Origin: Boesenbergia rotunda
Lineage: Eukaryota; Streptophyta; Magnoliopsida; Zingiberales; Zingiberaceae
Length of the DNA stretch: 64,000 bases
Direction of reading: 5' to 3'
Assembly (NCBI GenBank): GCA_024364735.1
Contig: JAGFNQ010005385.1
Location: 728,709 to 792,708 of the forward strand
Shown: in pieces, positions 22,250 through 33,579 of the stretch
How the letters are laid out: the number at the start of each line of letters is the position of its first letter
Numbering within the stretch: position 1 is the stretch's first letter
The notes under the pieces: model-generated
The model's input: the letters and a program-made list of their open reading frames with translations, nothing else
The model's database searches: none
What the model was told of the DNA's origin: nothing
Made by a program: the position numbers and the translations under genes

Positions 22250-23229
22250 AAAGTGCCAAAAGATTTAGGCAATAAAAACTTGAAATGATAAGATTCCAAC
22301 GGCAAGCTAAGGGAATCTAGATTTATAATTTGGGATTTACACTATAAATCCTTTCATTATAAACTCCACCCTCATTATGTAGGTAGGTGAGATTTATAAT
22401 TTTTTTTATAAATCAATCCTAAAATCTTAAGATCGCATTTATGTATACAAAATAATATTTTATAAAAAGAGGATTTAATATTCTTTTTTAAATCTCTTGT
22501 TGGAGAGGTTTATAATAAAAGAGTGAGATTTTTAAAAGTAGTAAGATATTTAATTTTTGATAAGTTTTTAATTTTTGATGTGATAGTAATAAGACGAAGT
22601 ATAAATCTCTATGAAGATTATGACTACATATACCCTAATATATTTTCAAATATTTAGGAAGTATAATTATCGGAGCAAAATAATCAATCTGTGGAGTCTT
22701 ACCTGCACCATCTTGTCCATGGAGTTGTGCATTTAAATCATATCCACATGAGAACTAGCGGTCACTAGAACTTGATGAATATGCTTCACCTGCGCTACTG
22801 CTAGTTTTCCTTGAAGGTATTCAAGTTATCTTGTGATCAGAATAATTGTCACTCAGCTTAAAGATCATTTTGAGATACAACATGAGATGTCACAAATGAT
22901 TTTAGTGTATAAGAATAAACCACAGTGCCATACTTTTATCTTTATTCATGAATCTTTACAAAAATAATGACTAGATTAGTCATACCTCCCTTAGCATTGA
23001 TATAACACCATCAAAGTTCATTCCTTTCTCTAAACTATCCTTATAATGCATTGAGAAATTGATCAAGTACATTTTAAAGGTCATGAACTGGACTTTCTTT
23101 CATAAAATGGTTCTATTGCACGATTGATTGACTACCATGGACCTACTATGAAAATGCAATCGTTCTCAATATTTGGCTATCTACAAAGCAACCCAACAAC
23201 AGCCGAAAACCCTATGTGAAGAAGTCGTT
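22250..23229. other. AT-rich region, no gene recognised
   Basis: AT-rich sequence without convincing coding content. Nothing beyond short TTTATAA-type repeats was identified. Confidence 0.4.
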
Positions 23230-23668
23230 TACCTGCGCTGGCAATGATTCACGATAGGGATGAAGTTCAGTGACCGCAACTCGTGGCTACGTCGGAAAAG
23301 AGAAAGGTGGCACTGTCGGCGACGATCGACGCAGCAACTCGAAAGGGAGAAGCCGTCGAGTGATCACAAGGAGGGGAAAAGGGCGATCGTGTGGAGAAGA
23401 TGAGAAGTTAGGGCTTGCGATCGAGGAGTCTTGCGGCGGCGGTTTAACGATGGGGAGGAGTTGGCGTCGGGTGATGAATCGGGGAGAATCGGGCGGCGTC
23501 AAGGCAGAACACGAGGAAGAGGAGAGGGAACTGATTTGGGTGGAAGTTTTAGGGCTTTTTAAGGGTTTTGACATTTTATAAATAAGCCCAACAGATTTGG
23601 AAAATTACAACTAGGTCCCTAATTTTCGAAATTCACTTTTTCAACCCCATAAAATTCGGTATTTAACA
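23230..23668 (-). mobile_element. Minus-strand LTR fragment with polypurine tract
   Basis: On the minus strand, the purine-rich GTGGTGGAGAATG (around 23669-23690) precedes an LTR-like start TGTTAAATACCGAATTTTAT. A TATA-like TTATTTATAAAATG follows about 100 bases in, and then a GC-rich leader. This layout is typical of the 3' LTR of a gypsy element. The far LTR end is not defined. Confidence 0.5.
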
Positions 23669-24239
23669 TTCTCCACCACTAACAAAAATTTGGTCCCCAA
23701 ATTTAACTAATGAACCATAACAAATACTAGTCAACCATAACAGGTACTAGTCAACGGCTACAAGTATCAATACCTCAAATATAATATAAATACGGAGTAA
23801 AAAACAACCATATGCACCTGAGAGTAGCGACTCTGAACTTAATTACAATATTCAATAACCCAACCAGAAACTCTCGGTAGCCTCTAATGAACAAAAGATT
23901 CCAAAATCAAAATCCCACCATATCAATAGAAATTCGAATTAGAGGTCAATGTTTACTCCTAGAAAGGTCAATCCAACCATGACTAAACCCAAATCTGAAC
24001 AAAACAAAACTCTCAATAGGTAACTGACAATAACTAAGATGATTTACCACAATAGAATAGAGCACGTAGCACACAATACTCATTATAGGGAATCAATATC
24101 CGAATCTACAAATCTGATGCTAAATCACCGCAATAACAAACCTATGAACTTGAACAGTCTATTCAAGTTGATCTAATCACATAATCGCCCGAATTAAACT
24201 ACTAATTATTCACCCAATTAAAATCCCTAACAGTACCGA

Positions 24240-24677
24240 CACTCACCTGGAAAATGAAAGTAATCGGCAGAATCAAAGTCGGCAAAGGTGAGGTTCGCGC
24301 CACCAAGAGCTCGCGGCAAAGAGGCAATCGCTCGCTCGACCTAGGGCTGCGGCGTTGGCTTGCTTGCGCGAGGCGATGGCGACGCACTCTGCTCGTGCGC
24401 ACCGGAGAAGAAGGAGAAGATTCAGAAGGAGGAGATGGAGGTGCGCCGACGAATAGAACCGCAGCGTCGCTCGCGAGAAACCGCCTCTGGTCGAAGAAGT
24501 CGGCGCGTGCGTGCGTCGTCCAGAGAAAGCCAAGAGGGGTTCGGTTGAGATTTTAGGGCACGGGCTGAGACAGAGGGATTTAAAGATTTTATAACTGTTT
24601 TTTTAGAAGTTTTATAAAAAAACCCTCCAATCATGAGAAATCACAACTAAGCCCTTTTAAAATTTCGGTTTTCAACA
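24240..24677 (-). mobile_element. Minus-strand LTR fragment abutting NLR pseudogene 2
   Basis: The start on the minus strand (TGTTGAAAACCGAAATTTTA), a TATA-like TTTATAAAAC and a GC-rich leader resemble the neighbouring LTR at 23668. The two are diverged, so they come from related but different insertions. It begins exactly where the NLR homology stops. The sequence between the two LTR fragments (23690-24240) has no recognisable domain. Confidence 0.45.
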
Positions 24678-26322
24678 TAATGACCCAGGTAACCTTCTAA
24701 TCTTGTAATTGCAGGATAAGTTAAGAGAGCGGAGATGTATCAACTTGCCAATACTATGGGGCATCTCTTCCAACGCACAATTCTTCAAGACAAGAACGTA
24801 AATCTTTTTTAATTTTTGCAAAACACAACAATCAAGAATAAAAGTCTTGCAAATGTTTGGTACTGACAACATTAGTATTCGTAATTTATTGAAATGAGAG
24901 AATTCTATTAAACGTTTGTCTGCATACCTTTTTCCTCTTTGTTCACTAAAAGATGACGAATTGTGCTAAGAAATTCATGGGATTTACCTTTTTCAAACCT
25001 GTAAGACTCGCCCATAGCTGAGTTCTGCAAAATCATGTATGAGATCATGCATTATAAATTTTTCATCCTTTGACTTCTGAAAGAATGATCTGTTAACTAA
25101 CTCATGAAAGTAGTTACTTCCTAGCTCCTCGATTCGGGTACTTCCTTGAGGCACTATGAATCCTTCTGCTATCCAAAAACTGATCAGCTCAGATTCAGAA
25201 AACTCATAATCTTTAGGAAGCAAAGGAGCAAAATGCAAAGCACTGTTTGAGATGAGGAGGAAGAAATTGATAGCTCTGTTGTAGCACGGACATAATCCCA
25301 TTTGCTTCTTGGGGAAGCACGCATGTTTCACTATCTAAAATGCTTTTCCAGTATTGCTCATCCAACTTCGTGCTCAACAACCCTCCTAGAGTCTTCGCTG
25401 CAAGCGGCAATCCCCCTAACTTGCAAATCATCTTCTTCGCCATGGCTTCCAAATGAGGATGATGAACTCCGCTATTTGAAGAACCAAGTGCACATTTCTT
25501 GAAAAATTCCCAGAAGCTTTCCTCATCCAGACCTTCTAGATGAATGGGATGCACATCACCGACCATGTTAGCAATCTGCCTTGAGCGAGTTGTTACCAAT
25601 ATCTTGCTCCCAGGCTTTCCAGACCTCAATGGTGCACAGAGGCTCTCCCATTTGTGCATGTCCTCATTCCACACATCGTCCAATACAAGAAGAAATCTCT
25701 CTGGCGTGATCTTCTCCTTGAGAGCCTCTTGAAGAACAGCCAAATTTGTGACATCATACTTCTCTTTGGTTGCGGAATATATAATATCTCTGGTCAACTT
25801 ATTTGTGCAGAAATTTTCAGAAACACATACCCAAATTCTGAGCTTAAAGTATTCTTCCACGCTACTGTCATTGAAGATTGCCTGAGCCAGAGCGGTCTTC
25901 CCAATCCCTCCAATACCAGCAATAGATAAAACAGAGACTCCACTTTGGCCAAATTTAGATGTCACTTCTGATTTTAACAACAAATCCTTGAGTTCTTGCT
26001 GCTCTCTGTCTCTGCTAAACAATCGAGGTTCGATCGAAAAGGAGCTCATTTGCCGGCTCTCCAATGACACCAATTGTTTCTTTCCTCTATCATCTTCTGC
26101 GCCATCTAGCCTCCTCTTTATTTTCCTGATTCTCTGCACATCATCAACATTATCATCTCCTTTTCTAAAAAGGCCACTGTTGTAACTAGAAAATGAAATT
26201 TTTGTCCTTTTGCTCGGAGGGGGAGCAGAGTAGTAGGAAGTCGATGCTTGGTTACCAGCCTGATCTCCTTGCTGCTCAATCTGTCGCTTCAAAATTCTGT
26301 ATCGAAATCCATCCAATAGCAA
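24678..26322 (-). pseudogene. NLR pseudogene 2 (truncated NB-ARC-LRR)
   Basis: A close relative of the main exon of NLR 1. From 26322 downwards it has LLDGFRYRIL, P-loop GIGGIGKT, FLLVLDDVWN, GSKILVTTRSR, GLPLAAKTLGG, CFAFCS, then LLPKDYEFSE, the MHD region and only the first leucine-rich repeats. It lacks the start of the coiled-coil exon and most repeats. Damage includes an in-frame loss before GAEDDRGKK, frameshifts near 25230 and 25015, and a small loss near 24920. An LTR cuts the 3' end at 24677. It is non-functional. It can be used to infer the unbroken frame of copy 1 around 13897. Confidence 0.93.
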
Positions 26323-26479
26323 CTTTAAGCACTTTGTATTAGAAATGTTTTGAATGAAATCAAGAGAACATATTGTTTTTCAAGATAGATGACAATCATT
26401 AATAAAATACGGATCTTTGCGACAAAATAGAGGATCTTTTCATTGTCGAGAAATGTTTTCGATATGACACTAAAATTTA

Positions 26480-29322
26480 ATTTTATTGTCTAGTCTACTT
26501 TCGATCGATGAGTTCAAAGTCCATTGTTGATTCATGAGTAGAAAATTAATCAATATGAAAAAGAAGAACAAACATTAAAGGTTTTATTAGAAAATTACTT
26601 TACAAATGGTAGAAGTGACAGAGGACATGGAAGAGGCAGAGGTTGAGACAAAGGAGGTAGAAACAACAATGCTCGCAAGAGTTATTTTCAAAGAAGAGAT
26701 AGAGAACATGGTGATCATCATTCAATATCATTCAATAACTAATAGAATAAAGTTAACAGACAAATCTAATATTAAATATTAATGTCATATAAATCAATAT
26801 TATACTAATTCGAAGAAACACAATGGAGATCCTCCTAAATTTATATAAAAAAATAAGAAGTGTCTGTTTTGATACTATTTCATGAAAAAGAGAAAACTCA
26901 ACAAAATATATGATATTTAGATACAAGTTGCAACAATTACATGTGTGGATAGAATGAGACAATTTTTTGATTTGGATGAATCCTTTCACCAGTTCCTTTA
27001 AATTTAGTTACAACTATACAATTTCTATAATGGGAAAGGAAAAGGTAACAATCCAAGCAAAAGAGAATTGAGAATTCTATTCATACTATTTCTAATATTC
27101 TTTTTGTGCCAAATTTAAAGACTAATTTGTTTAGTATTGGTCAAATACAAGAAAAACATGTGAAATTTATATTCAAGGAGTTTGTCTGATTCAAAATGCA
27201 AAGTGGGTTTAATTGTTCAAGTTAACATGACAACAAATCGTATATTTCAGCTTTACTTCCACACTACATGGAAAATATTAAAGAGCAAAGGCGACACTAG
27301 AACTTGTCCATTCAGATAATTATAGTTGCAAAATATGAATTTATTTTTTGTAAAAAAAATCTGAAGCCTTTATATCTTTTAAAAATTATAAAGTATTTAT
27401 TGAGAAAAAAATGAACAATCAATTAAGGTTATGCAGACGGATAATAATGGAGAATATAACTCACATGATTTGAAAATTTCTATGAGAATCATCATATCAA
27501 GAGACAAATTACAATAGCTTATATATCCCAATAAAATAGTGTGTGCGATAAGAAGAACCACACTATTATTAATTTGGCATGAAACCTTTTGATGACAAAT
27601 GACATTCCCAAAAGATTTTGGCCTAAAGGAATTAATTGAAACATCCCTATATTGAATAGAAGTCTCACATTATTTGTTCAAAATATGACATCAAAAGAAG
27701 TTTGGAGTAAAAGTAAATCTATTATTGATCATTTTTTATTTTTGAGTGTATTGCATTGCTTATATTTCAGATTAAAAGAGAAAGAAGTTAGAAAGCAAAG
27801 GTGAAAAATTCATATATTTTTTTTTTACGAGTAATACATCAAAAGTTTACAGATTATATACTCTCATCACTAAGAAAATCATTATCAGCCATGATGTTAT
27901 ATTTGATGAAAAGCCACTTGGTCATGGAATGAAATTAAATGAGATTTTAAAGATGATGAGTAAGTGCAACAACCTATGGAGGATGAATAAAATGTGGAAG
28001 ATACTCAAAATATTCCACTAACATATCAAAATCCAGTTGAAGTTGAATCACAAAGGTAACAACTTGTTCGAAGAAGGCCATCACATGATGTTTAATAATG
28101 AGATGACTAGAATTGACCCATCCACTTGCACATTTTACTTTATTTTCGGATTGTGACCTTACTATCTTTGAACTGGCTGTTAAAGAACCAAAATGAAGAA
28201 ATGTTATGGACAATGAAATTGCTGCAATTGAAAAAATAATACATGGGAGTCATGTGATCTTCCTAAAGGGAAAAAGACAATTCGTGTAAAGTGAGTTTAC
28301 AAGACAAACCTAAATGAAAATGGTGAGATTAACAAGTACAAGGCATGTTTGGTAACAAAGAGCTATAATCAAGAACTTGATGTTGATTATAAAGAAGTTT
28401 TTGCTCTTGTAGCAAGACATGATATAATCAGATTGGTGATAGCGTGGCGGCTCAAAATTCATGGTCTACCTTTCAGTTAGAAGTAAAATCAACATTCCTT
28501 CATGAAGATTTGAAAGAAGAGGTATTTATCGATCAATTTCATGGTCATGTGAAATACAATAATGAACATAAAGTTTTAGATTAAAAAATATCCTATATGG
28601 ATTATCCACGGGCTTGGTATAATAGTATTTAAACTTATTTTTTTTAAGAAAGGATTTCAAAAATGCACTTATGAGTATACCTTTTGCAAAAACAAAAAAA
28701 ATGATGAATCAGGCAGCAGACAAATTGAACCTGGGGTGACCGGCCCGGCCCACGGAAGTTTTCTACCGGTCACCAGGATAAATCAGGAAGCCCCACGCCG
28801 TAGCTGGGAATCGAATTGCGGATGTCTGGGTTAATGACTAGTTACCCTACCGATGCACCATAGCCCCGGGGGCGATGAGTATACCTTTTGCACTAAGATT
28901 AAAGATGGAGAGAGAATATTAATGATAGTTTGTTTATATGTAGATGTCTTAGTCTACATTGAAAATAGTATATCTATGTTTGGATTTTTTTAAAAAAAAA
29001 ACCACAATAATAAATTTGAGATGTCTGATTTTGGTATGATGCATTATTTTCTTGGTATTGAAGTGGTGCAAATTTCTTTTGAAATTTTTATTTCTCAAAG
29101 AAGATATGTGCAAGAAATCCTAGACAAGTTTTAGAAGATGGATTGCAATCTTGTAAAACTCAATCTGAATTTGCAGTGAAGCTACACAAAGACATTGGAG
29201 GAAAGAAGGTTGATGTCACACTTTACAAAAATATAGTAGAGAGTTTAATATACTTGACAGCAACAAGATCGGATATATTGCATGTTGTATGTATAATTAG
29301 CAAGTACATGGATTGTACTACA
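26480..29322 (+). pseudogene. Ty1/copia gag-pol relic 1
   Basis: Decayed copia polyprotein with many stops and shifts. In order, it has a basic gag tail with GRSDRGHGRGRG near 26610, and an integrase piece near 27430 (MQTDNNGEYNSHD, then KKNHTIINLA). Reverse transcriptase runs from about 28230 (NTWESCDLPKGKKTIRVK, NENGEINKYKACLV, VDYKEVFALVARHD, then VCLYVDVLVYI). It continues to KLHKDIGGKKVDVTLYKNIV at about 29170. A SINE sits inside the RT (28689-28874). The relic ends at 29322, where another LTR begins. Nothing is functional. Confidence 0.85.
28689..28874 (-). mobile_element. tRNA-derived SINE with 18-bp target duplication
   Basis: The 18-bp repeat ATGAGTATACCTTTTGCA flanks it at 28671-28688 and 28875-28892. 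On the minus strand it starts CGCCCCCGGGGCTATGGTGC. It has box-A-like TGGTGCATCGG (28850-28860) and box-B-like AATTCGATTCCC (28806-28817), and it ends in a T-rich tail. It interrupts the copia RT relic, whose sequence resumes after the second repeat. Confidence 0.85.
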
Positions 29323-30939
29323 TGTTGGTGCAAAAAGGACTCCAAGCGCCTGGAGTGGTTCCAGGCCCCCGAAGGTCTTGGCGGCCCTAATCTTCTAGGC
29401 ACCCTGATTTCCTGAAGTTCATCTCTACGTCTACATGAGATGACATGTTCTGGTTGGTTGACACAATTCAGATTCCAGGCGCCCGGGAGGGTGATGAGCG
29501 TAGATTAGATATGTTTTCATCCTTTTATTAACGCTCATTCACTTGTTTTTCTTGATTCTATTCTATATGCTTGTGCCCCTTCTTACCTTTTTATCAACAT
29601 AATTACTTCCCTTGGTTTTAAGATCTGCTCTTTGCGTGTTTTTATAAACAGATGCGATTCGAAGAGAGAAGGAAGTAGAAATGGAGAGGGACGCGAGCCG
29701 AAGATGGACATAGTTGACCACACGGCGACCACACGGCCAGGCCGTGTGGCTTCACACAGTCGTGTGGGGGCCCTGATGCCCCACACGGTCGTGCCTTCCC
29801 TGCCGGAGGCGACACAGCGGGGCCATGTCTCCTGGTACGGTCAATGCAGTCATTTTTCAGGGCTGTGCATGTAGGGTTCGTGCCTCCTGGCATGACCCGT
29901 GCGGTTGTTGTCGCAAACAGCACGACACAACCGTGTGGTTTCACACGGTTGTGCCGCCAAGAAGGGTAGGGTGCGTGCGGCCATAGGACACCAATAACTA
30001 TCACAACGAAATCTAGATCCTAGGTCATTTTTTTATACTAGGCTATCTCACTTGATCCTCGATCTCTCCCTCTCCCTCTCTCTCACTCTCTCTTTAGCTC
30101 TCCCTTGTTATGATCACTCACATTTTTCAGATAGTTTAGCTAATTCGCCTTGCAAACCCTCTAGTGTTTGCCTTATCTGTCTCTATGGATACGATAACCT
30201 TTTATATTATTCAACGATATTTTCATACACTTGTGGACACACCATTAGAGGGATACGGCGCTTGGGAAAGGATAAAACTTCAACGGAAGAGATCGGATAG
30301 AGCTTCATCTAAATGCCGCCACATCAGCAAATCAGGCACCTGGAAGGGATCCAAGTGCTCAGAGTGGCTGAGTCAACAATGAAATCGAATCGGATAGGGG
30401 TTGCTGGAGGTGCCCTATACCGATCCAGGCGCCCTGATTATGCTATAAAAGAAGCCTCGAACAACACTTTCAGGATCATTTGTCTAACTCTTCAAGTGCT
30501 CTGTTACACTCTTGAAACTTCAACAATTTATTGCGCTCAAGCCTTAATGACATGACAACGATATAATACCACTACGAGCTCAAACGAGCCTAGCCTTGGA
30601 TAACTTTTAGTTGTTATTTTATATTACTCTTGCTTCTTCTTGTGCTAAATACTCTAACTGTCAGTAGACTTGTTACTCAATCTTTCACTTGTAAAAGAAG
30701 CGAGCCTTCTTCTCTTATGGGAAGGAGGTTGATCGTGAATTCGTGATTGCCCACCAAAGCAGTCAAAATGACCACGGCACTCGAAATAGTAGCCACTGGG
30801 TTGCGAACCAAGTAAAAAATCATCGTGTCTTTATCTGTTGTGTTTTAGTTTTTCGCTACCACAACTTTGTTTTTGAATAATTTCCGAATGTGTATGAAGC
30901 ATGATATTCACCCCCTCTAGTGTTTTTCTCAATCCAATA
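29323..30939 (+). mobile_element. Ty1/copia 5' LTR (copy 2)
   Basis: Starts TGTTGGTGCAAAAAGGACTC at the break in the copia relic and ends just before the primer-binding site TGGTATTAGAGC (30942-30953). It is closely similar to 16465-18059. It contains CT-rich runs near 30060 and a GC-rich central part. Confidence 0.75.
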
Positions 30940-31210
30940 ATTGGTATTAGAGCGGGGTGCTTGAAATTGGTGTAACCACCAACTGAGTTTGTTTTCTTCG
31001 TTCATTTTTAAGTTTTTCGTTCCTGGTTAGAATTGGTGTAATTACCTATTCTGATAAATTCTTTTGGTTTTACGAAACTACTCGAATTTGGTACAACACC
31101 ACTCCAACAACTTTTTCCTTCGGGTATTCTATCCTCTCATATTACTAATTTAAGATCAAGTCTTGGTACAATTTTTCTTATTTCTTTTGTGTGCAAGATT
31201 CTTTTCTGAG

Positions 31211-32285
31211 ATGACACACTAAGAAGGCTACAATACAACCCATCCCCTGCTCTTCATTGGGGATAACTTTCGTTACTGGAAGACTTGCATGGAGTTCTAC
31301 CTGAAAACTCAAGTGAACATGTGAATCTTGATCGAGACCGGGTTCACCTTACCCACCAAATCAGATAGAAGTCCAATGAATCATGAAGATTAGGATCCAA
31401 ACCTAAAGAAGCAAATAAAAGCCAATATCAAAGCAACTCAAACTCTCCAATGTGGCTTGACCAAGGAGGAACTTAGTCACATTCGCCCCTTCATCAACAC
31501 TCAAGACTTATGGAACAAGCTAATCAAACTCCACCAAGGGATGTTGGACAATAAAGCAAGTAAAGGAGACTTATTGTTGAATAATTTATATAATATAACG
31601 ATATAGGAAGGAGAGTCCACTAGTCAACTCCACACCCACTTACAAAATATTCTCAACAGATTACATGCAATCGGGAAAATAGTGGAGAATTGGAACATAA
31701 TCAAATATGCTCTAAGAGCCTTCCCAAGAAATAATTTGTGAGCATCAATAGGTGATGCTTACAGGGTCTCTCGGGGCCAGTCTAAAATTAAACTCGCTCA
31801 ATCATTTTTTAAACTTGAACTCCATGAGCAGACTAACATGAGCCAAAATGGAACTCTATAGATCTTTTTGCAAGATGAAAGAAAAACAAGTAATTGATAA
31901 GAGTTGAATCTATGATCAAGTAAGCTTTTACGACAAGAATTGAACTACATCAAGCTACAAGTGTTGACCATGATTTAAGTTGATTTTTATTGTTCTTACA
32001 TAAATAAAGTGTAGAGTGTTATACTTTCTTCATTCTTGTATTCAATATCTCTATCAAAAGGTTTTTCGGAAGAGATTTTTATGGATTGACCAATCAAAAC
32101 TGTTCAAGGGATTGTGGGCCTTGTAATAGTATTCGCGGGGCAACGAACCAAGTAAAATAATAGTGTTCTTACTTGTAAGTACTTCAGGTGAGTTTTGATG
32201 TGGTCAACCGAGTCATGTTAGGCCATGTGTGTTTGCTCCCTATGTTAGGACCTTAGGAGCGCAGGAAGTCGAGCGGAAGACACAG
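31211..32285 (+). pseudogene. Ty1/copia gag fragment (copy 2) and 3' shared tail
   Basis: The same gag start as 18331 with the same early TAA, plus extra stops (for example TGA near 31320). Homology with copy 1 continues through the non-coding tail and into the GAGTTTTGATGTGGTCAACC block, ending near 32285. Copy 1 and copy 2 therefore share the same internal junction. Confidence 0.7.
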
Positions 32286-33184
32286 CGATCGAGAAGGATA
32301 ACACGGGAAGGGAGCCGACGGGGTCGGTACATTCGAGGGACACAGAGGTCTATGGAAGAGTATGCTGGTGGAGCGAGAAGGGCGCGCGCAACGTCTGAGG
32401 GATGAGAAGCCGAGGGGGAGCACGCTTGAGGAGAACACTAGAGGAGAGTTTGGGTGAGCCTAACTCTGGAAGACTTGAGATCACCCAAGAAGATCCGCTG
32501 GAGACTGATCAGCACTATGCTGACGTAAAGTCACTCGAGCGCCCGTGAATAGGGGCCCCCCTATGCACTCGGGCGGCCGTGTTCCCAGGCGCCCCAGTGC
32601 ATACAGGCGCTCGAAAAGTCATAACTCATCTAGAACTAGCCATTCACAAACATTGTAAAGTGGATAACCCTGAGCCACATGTTAAGCACCCATAAGCATT
32701 CGAGCACCAGTATAGGGTCATGTCAGCAATCAGATAGGTTTGACTGGGGCTATAAATAGACCCCCAAAGATCAGTTATAAACATCAATTGATTGTATATG
32801 AATTTCAGTCTTATTTTCCTCTGTTTTTTGAGTTCTAGTTTGTGTAAGAGGCTTCTCCGCCCCAAGGAGTGCGTTTGGAGAACGATCGTTGATTCACCTT
32901 GGATTAGTAACCATCCTGGTTACAAACCAAGTAAATTGGTTGTGCCTCTTTTCCTTTTTGTTTATGTTATTTATTTGTGATAATCCTTATCTTTGTTAAG
33001 AAAGAAACAAAAGATTTATCTTTATTTTGTAAGGGTAATTCATCCTCCTCTTGCCGACCGCACAATCACCGACATTACTGTGTTATTCTTATCTTGCTTT
33101 TTCGTTGCATTTTCAAAAAGTTTATTAAAAAGAAAAAAAACATTAAAAAGCAGATTTACCCCTCCCCCCTCTCGTTAGTTTAGA
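32187..33184 (+). mobile_element. Copia-type LTR-like sequence
   Basis: Begins in the tail shared with 19300. It has a TATA-like CTATAAATAGACCC (about 32751) and a leader with CTCCGCCCCAAGGAGTGCG. It ends in a block near GTAATTCATCCTCCTCTTGCC that looks like an LTR 3' end. Copia relic 2 begins about 110 bases later. No coding sequence. Confidence 0.45.
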
Positions 33185-33579
33185 TCTTGCATCTACTATT
33201 TTTCGATTCTTGATTAGTTTGGCTATATCAAATAAATTGGGCAAGCAACTTATGGTTGTGGTCATTGCATATCTATATGATTCACTCGATAGTGATATAT
33301 ACATGAAAATTCTTGAATGATAAATCACCAGAAGCAAATGACACAACCCCAAGACCATATTTTCGATAAAGTTGCAAAAGTTGTTATATGAATTAAAGTA
33401 ATCAGGGCGCATATGATACAATCACCTAAGTGAATACTTATTACAAGAATGTTATACAAATGATGCTATTTGTTTGTGCACTTTTACAAAAAGGGTGGAA
33501 GAAGGTTATGTAATCGTGGTAGAATATGTCAATGATGCTAATCTTATAAGACTCCCAAAGAGCTCAACAAGACTGTCAA

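Noticed and set aside
24254..24556. GC-rich ORFs on both strands as small genes
   Set aside because: Arginine/serine-rich in all frames, typical of a GC-rich LTR leader. No family motif.
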